DNA from: Capitella teleta
Taxonomy: Eukaryota > Annelida > Polychaeta > Capitellidae
Assembly (NCBI GenBank): GCA_000328365.1
Contig: KB310466.1
Coordinates: 188,081 to 252,080, forward strand
DNA: 64,000 nucleotides
Reading direction: 5' to 3'
Under the pieces are notes generated by a model. The model had not been told where the DNA came from. It did no database searches and saw nothing but the letters and a program-made list of their open reading frames with translations. Made by a program: the position numbers and the translations under genes. Below are positions 44,376 to 56,500 of this stretch, one piece after another; the stretch's first letter is position 1, and each line of letters begins with the position of its first letter.

Positions 44376-47300
44376 CTATGCCAATTTCATCAAAGTTGCC
44401 ATGGCGACAGTCAACTTCTCAATTTCAATAGTCGTCTGAGACAGCTGTGCAAAAGAAATAAGATGAAAAACGCCAACTGGGATCACAACTAACGCACCTT
44501 TTCAGAGTTTTGTTGCCTGACGGTTTCAGGTACCTTGGTTTGATAATCCGGCTTAGCAGACGCCTCGTTCAACTTCTTAACCTGAGCCTCCAGTCGCTTC
44601 TTCTTGTCCTCCAATTTCGCAACCTCCTTCTCAATGTCAATCAAACCCTGTGAGTGGTGAAGAAACGTTTTGAGGCACAGCACAGATGACCGAACAAAGA
44701 CAGCAAAATTCTACCAGAAGGATCCACTGACACACTCAGGGATACAGACCTTAAGCAACATGTGCACTTCACATTTGGCAGACACGGTGGAGATGGCGCA
44801 GCCTTCTGGGGGGACCTCATCTCTGATGACCTTGACCTCTTGACCTGAGCCCAGCACAGTGATCAGATCACCAAAGTTCTTGAGCATAGATGCGGATTCA
44901 TCATCGCTGCATTTCAAGTACACTACACGCAGAAAATGCACTAATAATTAGCATAAATAATGCGGACAAAGCTCACAATTGGTTTTTGTCTTGGTCAGTT
45001 GATAATCGGCCCTCATTGAGCGCACGGTGCGAATAACAGACATGGAAAACTCCACTTGTGTTTCCAGCTGAGCATCCCTCCAGCTGGCGTACTACGAGAG
45101 AAAGAATAGTCAATTGCACTAAGAGGTCAGAGGTGCTCACCTGCGCTGGCTGAGGGTAAGGAGTAACGCAGATGCTGGGGGGTTCGTTCTCAGTCCTCCT
45201 CGGCAGACGTTGAAAGAGTTCTTCAGAAAGGAACGGCATAAACGGAGAAATCGCTCGCAAGCCAACTTCCAAGCAAGTGTACAGCGTATTTCTTGACGCT
45301 TTCTTGGCATTTTCGTCATCACTGTACAGAATGGGTTTCAGGTATTCCTGTGAACGCAATAATTCAATCTCTGTAATTTGTGGTATTTCTCTTGACTCAC
45401 CAGATAAATGTCACAGAGATCGTACAGCCAGAAGTTGTAGAGAGCGGTTGTGGCAACCGGGAAGTCGTACGCCTTGAAACCACGATCGCACAACTCAACG
45501 GTTTCACACAAACGACTCAGCATCCACTTATCCATCAATTTCTCTGCCCCACACATCTGAAGAAAATATAAAGTCCAATACATGCTTTAATAATCCCCAA
45601 AATATATTAAAACTATTTAAAAAGTTGCATCATTCCTCAAAAAAAACAAAAATTATTCCTCATCAAGAATTCACCTCTGCTGTTTTTGCAGGGACAAAGT
45701 CAGCACCAAGACCCATGAGAGCGAACTTTGTCGCATTCCACAATTTGTTACAGAAGAATCGATATCCCTGCACTCGCAGAACGTCCAGGTTGATGTCACG
45801 TCCCTGAGATGAGTACGAACAGAGAGCAAACCTAAGAGCGTCCGTGCCACACTCAGGAATGCCACTCGGGTAATCCGCTTTCTAGGAAACAGAGATATTA
45901 TGCAAGGAGGATACGCAGAGTCACAAAGAGATCAACCTGTCCTTGCTTGGCTTTCTCAATTTCTTTGGGGTCCAAATTACTGTTCACCAACTGCTTTTGC
46001 AGATCCTTGGAAAAAATTTAGAAAAAAACCAATTAAGATAATTTTCTTAAAATGAGCTTTAACCTCACCTCAAGACTAATACCGTGAATCACATCAAGGG
46101 GGTCTATGGTGTTTCCGAGGGATTTTGACATTTTGCGGCCGTATTTATCACGCACCATGGCATGGAGATAAACCTAGAGATATCACATGATTAAAAATAA
46201 GAACAAGCAAGGATAGAGGCTCTGACCTCTGAGAAGGGCAGTTTTCCCATCAGCTGCTGACCCATCATGACCATACGTGCCACCCAGAAGAACAGAATGT
46301 CGTGTCCCGTTTCTAACAAAGCTCCAGGATAAAAGAATTCCAGATCTTTCGTCTGTATAAGCAAAATATCAAGTCTGGCGAAATAAGGAGAAAACAACAA
46401 ACTTGGTCAGGCCATCCAAAAATAGAGAACGGGAATAATCCGGAAGAGAACCAAGTGTCCAGAACATCCTCGTCTGTCAGTCGGGAAATTCAACAATGAA
46501 AATATCTCTCAACGACAAACAAACCCTGAGTGAGGACGATTTTGTCTTCAGAGACGTTGAACCTTTTGGCTGCTTTTTGGCGGGCCTCACTTTCATCGCG
46601 TGCACTGATCCAATAGTCGTTATCCAGGGACTGATTAAAACAATTGTTATTTAAGTTTTTGATTGAATCATTTTGACTGACGTCTCCTTTCTTGATTGAG
46701 TCATCAGAGCAGCTGACAAAGTATGCTGGGATGCGATGCCCCCACCACAACTGACGTGAAATGCACCAATCTCTGAATAAAACCACAAATATTAATGCAC
46801 AGAAAAGAGAATCATGTGAGTTCCTACCTGCAGTTGTCCAACCATTGGAACCAGGTTTTCTCAAACATATCGGGAATGATCTTCAATTCCTTTTCGCGAA
46901 CAGCCTGCAAGGGAAAAGTGAAATTAATTTATGCATACTTAGATATAAATTGACTAACTTTGACGGCTTTGGCTGCCATGTCTGTGCAGTTCACGTACCA
47001 CTGTGGCTTCAACAATGGCTCAATCACATCCTTCGATCGACTGGAATATTACAACCTTTATAAACAAATACTTGAGTCAACAATACGACAGTACCTGCAC
47101 ATAGGGACCACCATGGGGTTGTCAGCTGTGTCACGGTACAAATCTTTCTCTTTCAAAGCTTCCAGAACAGCTTTCCTGGCGTCAAAACGTCGCATACCCT
47201 GCAGCAGGAAAAAAAAATTACATACGGAAAAATAGAATTATGTGAATCTCACAGCAAATTGACCGCATTCAGAAGTCATGTTTCCGCTGTCATCAATGAT

Positions 47301-49093
47301 GGTAAGCGTGGGGAGATTGTGTCTCTTGCCACACTCGTAATCATTGTGATCGTGAGCTGGCGTGATCTTCACCGCTCCTAATTCCACCACAACAAAACAG
47401 AGATAATTCACAGTAATAAGCAGGTAAGCAACGTACCGGTTCCAAATTCCTTGTCCACAAAGTCGTCACAGACAATCTTGAGTTTGCGATCAAAGAATGG
47501 ATGCACAACGTTTTTGCCTTGTAGGTGCTTGTACCTGGTGTCTTCAGGGTGGACGGCCACGCCTGTGTCGCCCAACATGGTCTCGATACGAGTGGTCGCC
47601 ACAACCAACTCTTCATCTGATGAAAGAAAACGCACTGAATGCAAGAATATCTGAAGGAGGTGTTATTATACCAGAGTCTTCAACTTTGTAGGCAAATGAG
47701 ATAATGACACCAAATTCCACCTTCTCCTTGTAGCCAGGCACAGGGAGCATAGTTCTTCCAGGCAGCTCTTTCTTATCCACCTGAGATAAGGAAGAGGAAA
47801 GATTAGGAATTTCGAACAAAGAAAGACATCAATACTACACCTCAATGTCAGAAATGGCAGACTTCAGCGAGCATGACCAATTAACCAATCGGTTGCTTCT
47901 GTAAATGATTCCATCTTCATGCATACGAACAAACGCCTCAGTCACAGCACGATACAGTTTCTGAAGAAAATAAATGAATGGATAAAAAACGGCAGAGGAA
48001 GCTCGTCCATACCGGATCCATAGTGAAGCATGCTCTGTCCCAATCGTATGAACTCCCCATGGCCTTTAATTGTTCGTAGATGCGACCTCCTTTCTCATTC
48101 TTCCATTCCCACACTTTCTCAATGAACTTCTCGCGACCAAGGTCATGGCGTGATAAATTTTGTTCCCGCTTCAGTTTCTTCTCTACCACAACCTGAGTAG
48201 CAATCCCAGCGTGATCACAACCGGGGTTCCACAGCACGGTCTTCCCGTTCATGCGATGCCTGTAATTATTGTTTCAGCATGTGGATCCACGGTTAAACAC
48301 CTCACCATCGAGTGATCGTGTCCTCCACAGCGTTCGTCAGAGCGTGACCCAAATGCAGCGTTCCTGTTACGTTAGGGGGAGGAATCACCATCATGAACGT
48401 TCCTTTTGGGTTTTCTTCATGAGCAGATGCTCTCTGTTAATTTATTAGACATCGAGTGAGTTCAGAAGCATAGACATTTAATCAATTATTACCCCGTATT
48501 CAGGCTTAAAGAATCCACTTTTTTCCCACCAGGAATACCATGCGGCCTCAACATAACGTGGGCTGTATGAGTCAGGCATTGAACCTTTGACATCTGGAAA
48601 GAAAATAATAAACACAATGAGAAAAAGCTGACGAACAGCGCCGCAATCAACCTTTTTTGTGCCCGTCTGGAGTATCCACTTCGTACACAAGGGCTTCTTT
48701 CTTTTCCTTCTTATCTTTCTTCTTTTTCTGAAATAAAATAAACGATTACCGATTTACCTTACAAAGTGACATGATTTATGCATTGATTGGAATGTACCCA
48801 GGAGACACTTTATTATCTTCAGTCTTGAAGAGACAAGACAAGTTGAGTTGACAACTAGACAAGTAATAACTCACATCATCACGAGCGTCTTTCTTGGCAG
48901 ATTGTGCATCTTTCTGAGCCTGCATCTTCGCCTGCTTGGCTTGAAACTTGGCCAGTTTCTCCAGCCTTTTCGCTTCCTTCTTCAGTTGAGCTTCAGTCAT
49001 CGGCTTCTGCTCACCATCGCCACTGGCAGCTGATGGTTCTCCTGTTTTATCGCCCACTTTCTGGCCGGCTGCGGCACTGTCAGCGCTCGACAT
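44376..49093 (-). CDS. VARS1: Cytosolic valyl-tRNA synthetase, 24 exons
   Basis: This enzyme charges tRNA-Val with valine (class I synthetase). The exons, placed from ATG 49093-49091 (ACCATGT) to the stop at 44378-44376, sum to 3264 nt, or 1087 aa, with every junction in phase. Seen in order: a Lys-rich N-terminal extension (exon 48875-49093) with no GST domain, unlike vertebrate VARS1; the HIGH-type signature in [15 protein letters not shown] (HLGH at 159-162); the CP1 editing domain with [19 protein letters not shown] and the editing-site Asp in [31 protein letters not shown] at 685-689; an anticodon-binding domain; and a C-terminal coiled-coil arm ([20 protein letters not shown]). The last exon is only 69 nt (44376-44444); reading through its donor would stop early at 44489. 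Most introns are 45-62 nt. The gene is convergent with IVNS1ABP and divergent from the C1orf131 homologue. Confidence 0.97.
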
Positions 49094-49386
49094 GGTTCCC
49101 TCTGACTTCTACCTTCCACAGATTAATGAAACAGTGCTTCGAAATACTCCCTTGCTTCACTGTATGATGAAATATTGCCTAATAAATGGGTGTTTAGGCT
49201 GATATTAATCAACACATGTCAAAGAATGGGCGAATGTTGCGTGAGATATCGGTGACGTTTGCTGATGACCTGTGACCCGGAAGTATATTTCCCACGTGTG
49301 CTGCGAGCAGAAGACTTTTTCTAACTCATTTTTGCCACAGATATCAATTGATTTAGTCATATTTCGTCACAATTCATTAGATATTG
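49094..49386. promoter_or_regulatory. Probable bidirectional promoter of VARS and the C1orf131 homologue
   Basis: The stretch between the VARS ATG and a strong donor (ATATTG|gtaaga at 49386) contains CCGGAAGT (ETS/GABP consensus, 49277-49284) and CACGTG (E-box, 49293-49298). Both are typical of housekeeping translation and ribosome-biogenesis promoters. The donor would end a short leader exon that splices to the acceptor at 51369, six bases before the C1orf131-homologue ATG. Shared use is inferred from layout and motifs. Confidence 0.55.
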
Positions 49387-50164
49387 GTAAGAATGCAAGT
49401 ATTTCTGCTATTCTTATTCGGTTATTCGATCATTGAATTCCAGTCCCCTTAATTCAGTCCAGTTGAACGTCAAGTGCAGTACGGCTCAACATTAGACGGT
49501 TCTCAATCCCTGGACTGGGGAGCAGATTGTCATTGTATCATTTTAATTGGCCAGAATCGGCTGGCTGAAGTAAAAATGACCGGCTAGCTGCTTAAGCCGC
49601 TCCACCAATCAGCGATATCGGCTCAGCATAGTGATCGGCGGCAAGCAGCGGCTTGAAGTGGCTTAATTGGCAATGGTTGCTATATGAGTATATCATCCTA
49701 TTACCTATATCTAGTATATCTAGTATATGACATGTAATGATGTATAATGAATAAATGATGCCAGCAGTTAATACAAACGAGAGCACATAGTACACTACTC
49801 TCTACATGTACTACTCGTGTGGTGATTTTAAGATCAAACGATTTCCAAATCTCTTGCTTTATTCAAGTTCAGAACATTTATAGGGCATTTCATAAACTTC
49901 TATGGGTTATTTCTACCCATGACTTGATGATGAACATTATTATCACCATTATCACTTTGTTTGTTTGCAAATTCAGCTGGGTTCTAAGAACTTCTAAGTG
50001 TAAGCAAGTAATATATGCAGCGGGAAGAGGAAGCAAATAGAGGAACAGGTAAGAAGAGTAAAGAGGATGGTGAACCAAATGAGTTGTTGCATCAGGATCT
50101 TGAATGAAAAATTTGCTGGGTTTTTTATATCTCAGTTTGCAATTGTTGGACAACCTCCTCTGTG

Positions 50165-50600
50165 TTACATATATAGGATAGGATAGAATAGTTTATTGTA
50201 ATGTAAGAACAATGCCAAAAATAAAACAAATTACACCAGATGTTAAGTCGCCTTAATTCTTCGTCCATACCATTAGTATCATCAGCGAAGAGAGTAAAAT
50301 GCAGAGACAGAAGTGACATTGTTTATGTATAACAAAAACAGTAAAAGAACCTAGGATGGAACCCTGGTGAACACCACAAGAAATTAAATCAATTCAGCCA
50401 TTAAAAGTACAGCCATTGAAAATTATCCTTTGTTGATGACCCGATAAGTAGTTAGTGAACCAACGATGAGGGGTGCCGCAGATTCTATACATCAAAAGCT
50501 TGGAGTGAAGAAGTTTATGTTGTATGGTGTCAAATGCCTTTCGAAAGTCAAGCAGAACACATAATAATGGTGACTCTCAGGAACAACCGTACACTGTACC
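50165..50600 (-). mobile_element. LINE reverse-transcriptase fragment
   Basis: The minus strand encodes LLDFRKAFDTIQHKLLHSKL (palm), a GVHQGSILG block and, further on, LHFTLFADDTN carrying the catalytic FADD. This is the core of a CR1/RTE-like reverse transcriptase. The frame is broken (an internal stop between the palm and VHQGS blocks, frame change before FADD) and both ends are missing. It lies in the proposed first intron of the C1orf131 homologue, antisense to it. Confidence 0.85.
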
Positions 50601-51375
50601 ATTATAAATTACATATGTGATCCGCCCTTCAAAATATCGTAGTGTAAACAAACATAAGACACGACACATCAATTGTTGGCTATTTCTTTCAAGTCGGGTC
50701 AATTTAAACAATAAATGGCGCCCTTCCGCCTATTCAACATTTAAGAAGTTAATTAAACAAAGGAATTAAATGTGGGTATCGTCGCTATGTCGATTCCTCT
50801 ATGTCTGCATGGCTGGCTTACTTTCAATTTAATTGGTCGCTCAGTTAGACGATGTTCAGGAGCAGAACAAACGATGGGAGTGGTTAGTGAAGATTATGGA
50901 ATTCAGTGGAGAAGCGAGTGGAATTGAACTGGGAGTCAAAGCTGATCCATGTACACATGCATGAGAGCCCACAACGACCATCCATCAGTTATTGTTTCCA
51001 CTCTCTACATTGCCCACTTCATTTGATGCAGGTTTTTTCTACGACCTGCTTGTAACCTAATGATACATGCCACTACTTGGGTTTTTATACGTTATCTAGT
51101 TTTTATTTATTTTTGGTCTGACATGTAATCCGCCCTTTTCGTTAATCCGCCTGTTTCCTTGGGAACGGAGGAGGGTGGGTTAACGGGGTCTGACTGTATT
51201 TCCACACATTCACTGATTGGGCGATTGATATCCATGGACCCCACACCCACAAGCTGCGCCAATTGGGCAATTGCTGCACTGACCACAACTTGGCTCTCTC
51301 ACCACATTAAATCATGACACTTAACACATTACCTGATACAGCTTGCTGCATTATGTTTTCTTTTTGCAGCTGGAG

Positions 51376-52924
51376 ATGGCGTCTGATGATGAGAGCTCTT
51401 GTGATGAAAGCATGCAACAAGCAATTCTCGCACGTCTCGACCAATATGGTGAGTTTTGGTCCCTCTGATGAATGATAATTCAAGTTAAATTTAATCATTA
51501 TTACTTCAGGTGACAGTGTCGTTGGAGAAAGCCAAAAATCCCGCAAAGAGAGGAAAAAATTACAGAAAAAACAAGCTTCAAAAGGCAGTGTCCTTGGCAC
51601 TGAGATCAAAGCAAAAATTCCTTTGATTAGCAGGAAGAAAGACAACGCCGAACGGAATAAGAAAGCCAACGAAAAAGTGAAATTGCTTCTGTCGAATAAA
51701 GTGCCAATGAAATCCAAGAAAGTTCCCGTTATATCAAAGGAAGAATCCGAATCCGAAAGTGATGAACTCAGTGAGGATAGTGATCCAGGGAGTGACAATG
51801 ATTCAGACGGAGCAGATTTTGATATGGAGGATTGGGAAGAGGAGGAGGAGGAGGTGAAAGGAAAAGATATGAAGGACCAAGAGGAGTTGGAAGGCAAAGA
51901 GAAGAAAATTAGGCAAATGAAGGAAGCATTGGGATTGCTCGATGAGAAATTCCTGAAATCACACGCAAAGAAGAAAGCGCAAGTGGACAAAAAGAATGTG
52001 AAAGTGTGCGGAGCAGATAAACGGTCAATTCAGAAGAAGAGGCCTCCACCTGAGGTCGTCAGGTACGAAAAACCAGCCAAGAAAGTGAAGAATAAAGATG
52101 GCTCAAAGGTAGGCTCCCGTGTTGCACCGAATTTCTTTAACTTTAGTTATTTTGGTCTCAGGATGAAAGCAATGAACGAGAAGTTTATGAGTTTGACATG
52201 AAGACATCGCGACACGAAATCAAGAAGATGGGTATCGAGGGAATGACTGGACGCCAGAAACAGAACGCCATGACCAAGCTCCTACTTGACCTTGGAGCCA
52301 AGGTCAGAACTCCTATTTATAATAAAACAATCGTACAGTTTTAAAATTTGCTCTGCAGCCATCCAAAAACCAAGTGTTCAATTACAAAGATTATCAGCAG
52401 AAAATTCAGAAGAAGCAACAACTGGAGTTGGAGAAGCGAATTCAGGTAAAAATGGCTCAGGTGGGGTCGTCAGCTGACTATCCCCTGTTTTCTGTTGAGT
52501 GAATTCAGTTCATAACCTTGTTCATGTCAGCATTCATGCAATACACCTAACACATTTAATGGCATCAGTAATTTGTCCTCCTGCTCACCCGTTATTTATT
52601 TTGCATGTATTTTGGTTTTTGCCGATTGCTTTAATTCACTTTGTGTTGTCTGTCTTTCCAGGATAAGGAATTAGGTTTCAAAGTGAAGAATTCCAAGAAG
52701 CGATATGAAGAAATGAGGTATTCCACGGCCACCTTGAATTCAATCAAACACACTCATTTTGGGCTTTTCCCCTTCACAGGGCAAACCGCAAGAAAGACAC
52801 AAATGATATCGGAACAGTTGACGGCCAAATTGGAAGTTACAAAGGAGGTTGGCAAGTGTTATCTAAGGACGACATCACAAAAATTAAAAACACCACGGTC
52901 TACAAGGGAGACCGCAGGAAATGA
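51376..52924 (+). CDS. C1orf131 / Faf1-like SSU-processome protein
   Basis: Exons: 51376-51448, 51510-52108, 52162-52302, 52359-52445, 52662-52717, 52780-52924; all junctions are in phase, giving 366 aa (human C1orf131 about 293). The N-terminal two-thirds are charged, with acidic Ser/Asp/Glu runs and Lys-rich stretches as in nucleolar proteins. The conserved C-terminal part has YEFDMKTSRHEIKKMGIEGM, LLLDLGAKPSKNQVFNYKDY and a final IGSYKGGWQVLSKDDITKIK, which match remembered C1orf131 (RHE..., LGA(R/K)PxKxxxxNYK, GxFKxGxLxLSxxDIxKI). The human protein is the counterpart of yeast Faf1 in the small-subunit processome, so a role in 18S rRNA maturation in the nucleolus is expected. The ATG follows an acceptor at 51369 by six bases, so the leader is spliced. 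AATAAA is at 53112. Confidence 0.88.
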
Positions 52925-53560
52925 GAAACACATCAATTCTTCTGTTTCATTTATTTATAACTTAATAGCCGCTGTATTGCACGTGAAATGAACAAAGAAA
53001 AATCAAATAGAACCACCAGACTAAGCATAATGGTGGTGAGCCTGAATTGGGAATTTAGGAATAGTATTGCATATGAAAATCAAAACACCAGAGAGTATAT
53101 ATTATACACATAATAAATGGAAGAAGTTAAACCCTAACAAAAGACTGCATAACTAAATGATACCAATTGCCCCCGAACAATAGGCAGTCAACATTAGATG
53201 GACAATTGTCGAGCAAAATACCTAAGCTTTGAGCTAGATGTAAGTGAGAATTTCAATACTTCTATTTACATAAAGAGAAACAAAGAATCATTTTTTGAGC
53301 AGAAATAGTCAATTTGTAAGATCAACATGTGGAGAAGAAAAAGTCATCAACTAATCATAATAACGTATTCCAATAATACATATTAAGATAATAATGAAAT
53401 AAATGCTTGATAAAGCAGAAATTGAAATCTGACTATAAAGCAGCGACCCTTGCGTGGATAATCACAAGGACCGACACTTGTTCTGGTGATTACATAAGAG
53501 ACGAGAAAGATTCTACGATTGCTTGCTGGTAATGATCAGAGAGAGAAGGCTCAACAGCGC
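52925..53560. other. Convergent 3' regions of the C1orf131 homologue and endophilin-B
   Basis: The stretch is AT-rich, with AATAAA at 53112-53117 for the plus-strand gene. No other coding signal is seen. It should hold both 3' UTRs. Confidence 0.5.
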
Positions 53561-53562
53561 CT

Positions 53563-56500
53563 TCAATTCATTATTTCTAAATATGTGATGGGGACTTTTC
53601 CTTGCTGGGAGTTCCGATGTGCCATCACCCAGTCTGTCGATCCTGGGATGTTCTCCACGTGGATTATCTGAAATTCACGTTTTCATTTTTATTTAGTGTA
53701 AAAAAATGAGGTGCAATGTATTGGTTGGATAAAAATTTATAAATTACGTACTTCATTGAAGAAATGATGAGAAATTCCAAGAAAAAATAGGAATTAATTA
53801 AAAGAGAAAGAAAGAGAGGAGGAAGGGCAGCTATGAATGATGAAATTTCTTATTCCATTCAGAACAATAAATTCACAGATCATCAAAAAATGAATATCAC
53901 ATACAAGAAGAAGGGAAAAAATAATCCACGACTCTGGTTAAAAAATTAAAAAAAATCAAGGAATAAGTTAAAACTATGATTCTAAGATTTGTTTAATGAT
54001 TTCAAGAAGCAGTGTAAAATGAACAACGATTAAGTACCTTCTTATCGAATATCTACGTGTTCCTAAGAAACAAGAGAAATTTCATCATTCATCAGAAGCA
54101 TCGTAAGAGAAGCTTATACCTCATCCGCTACTAGCGTCAATTCGGACATGTTGGCTGCATCGTAATCGTAAAGGACCTTGGCTCGCCTTTTGGACTCATC
54201 ATTGTGGTTGAGGATTTGATCGGGGGCGGGGGCAGTGGGCAGGGAAGTGGGCGGGTACAGGGGGTTGCTGATGCTGGGGGAGGTGCTGCCACCTGCGCCC
54301 TTGCCACTGCCACCATAACTGCGAGAACGAAAGAGCACCAGAACCGTTAAGAATTCATCAATAGTCCACAATTGAAGCGCAACTTGAATGGAATTTCTTT
54401 ATTCATGATACGTAATATATTTGAGCTTCAACTGTTTCCAATCAGTGGAGGGAAAAAATAGCCCCAATCTAAAATCGAGAAGTTTAAGGGATTAATTAGG
54501 GATTCCCTAGTTTGTATCTCTGAAATGAGTCCCAAAAGAAAGGCCAGAAAGAAAACTCTGCACCATAAATAGTAGAGGAGTAGGGATAAGCGGCATCTAA
54601 AAATAAATCTGAATCTCTGAGATCAGAGGCGCCCTCTGGGTACTCGGAATGGAATCGTGCGCTTCAAAAAAGGAAAATTATAAAGAACAAAAGCGGTCTC
54701 TAAAAAAAGCCAAAACTCACTTGAAATTTATTTAGGTTTGCTAAGCAATGAAAAGTTGAGAGGTCAGAAAAAAGCTTGCGAGAGATGTTTTTAAAAATTG
54801 CATCCCATGCTCTTATGTACAGTTGATGTTATACCTCCCTACTGGTCGCCTAGGCCAGTGTCCCCATGCTGGCTGCTTAAGCCACTTTCCCCGTATTGAG
54901 CGCTTAGGCCAGTTTCCCCGCTTCCCATACTGCGAAGAATCAGGTTGATTGCCAGGTCATGGCGCAATAACTCACCTGCCCAACTGCCGCTGAAGGTCTC
55001 CCATGTACTGCTGGCACTGTGCGTAGTATGTCTGCTGTGCCTCCACAAAGTCATGCAGGCATCGCAGGTGGTGCGCCTGAACATTAGAAAAAGAGGGCGT
55101 CATTTGTAAGAGGCGAGACGAGATGCTTACGTGAGTGCTGCTGATGCCCTCCAGCAGGAGTTTGGTGATCTCCGCCTGGCGATCAAACTCAGCTTGAGCC
55201 ACTCTGAGGTCTGCCTCCGCCTGTCATGGAAAGAACGGCATGCAGAGTGAGCGATTGGTGTAAGAGCCACAAGAGAACTTCAGAAGAACAGCAAGATGCA
55301 AGATGACCACTGGTCACTGCGTTGAAAACTTATGGAATTGAACACCCATGAACAGAAATAAGAATAAAAAAAAGTCCTTAAAGATCAAACTAAAATAGCA
55401 CAAAATCACCAGGGCACAGATACAACATTCAATTTAATGAAAATATAAGAAAAACCAAAATAAAATAGAAAAACTGGGGGATTGAAAGTCTGTACACATA
55501 ATTCTCAATATAAATTGTGATATAAAAGACTTCCAATCCACAGTGATTACGAAAGGAAATATCTTCAACCCAACCAAGCATACCTTCCTAATAACCTGGG
55601 AGAAAATAAAAAAGATGAATTTTGTTTGCAGATTCATAATCTGTAGAAGCGTTAATGCTAATTAACGTGCATTTGAAGAGGAGCTCATCTATGAGACGAC
55701 TTATGGATAAATAGCAGAATAAAACTCACAGCTGCAACTGCCTCATCGTCCTGTTCGCAGCAGCAAAAGACAAAAACAAAACAAAATACATTCAGAACTT
55801 GTCGACTTGGTTGCATTAATATCATGAGACGATAGTGACAGGAGTTCCAGGCCAAGAAACATTGAACCATCAATTTAGGCACAGAGACCTTGGGGTGTCA
55901 TCATGTATTTATATACATGTACCTAACTTACTGAAAAAAGCGACGTGACTGAAGACTTAGATCAAGTGGAGCCTATTCAACCGCCATACATGATGATCAT
56001 TACAGAGTGACTGCACCTCATCATTGAGATACCCTTATTTGAACATTTCTATGTATCAGGTAAACAATCATGACTCATCATCATGAGGGTAGAATATTTT
56101 TGCAAGATAAAAAGTTAAAAACCAATCGTGAACACAAATCTTCTGCCGAGTAAAGGTGCGTAATATGCTGGCATGCCAAGAACACCCAGAGGCTAGGGTG
56201 TAATTCACCGCAAATGAGGACTGTAACAAAATAAATTAATCATTACTCATAAGCTGCCTCACTCCATGCACTGAGAACTAAACAGAAGCTAAACACAGTT
56301 CACAGTGCAAACTAAGAACGTAGGACGGAATGAGATGCGCGGTCACGAACCGTCAGGATATGGCCTTCTTCTCCCTTCGGAAAAAGCAGCGGAAGATTAA
56401 ACTTCAAAAATGTTTGTAAAACGTTTCAGAAATAACATATTGACACCCTGATGATAAGCGGAAATTGGTAGAATGTGGCATGCAAAAAGGTGTCTCACGA

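Noticed and set aside
51307-51990. Long minus-strand open frame of 227 codons, Ser/Phe-rich
   Set aside because: It is the antisense of the Lys/Glu/Asp-rich exon of the C1orf131 homologue; the composition is the mirror of that exon and it has no splice or family support.
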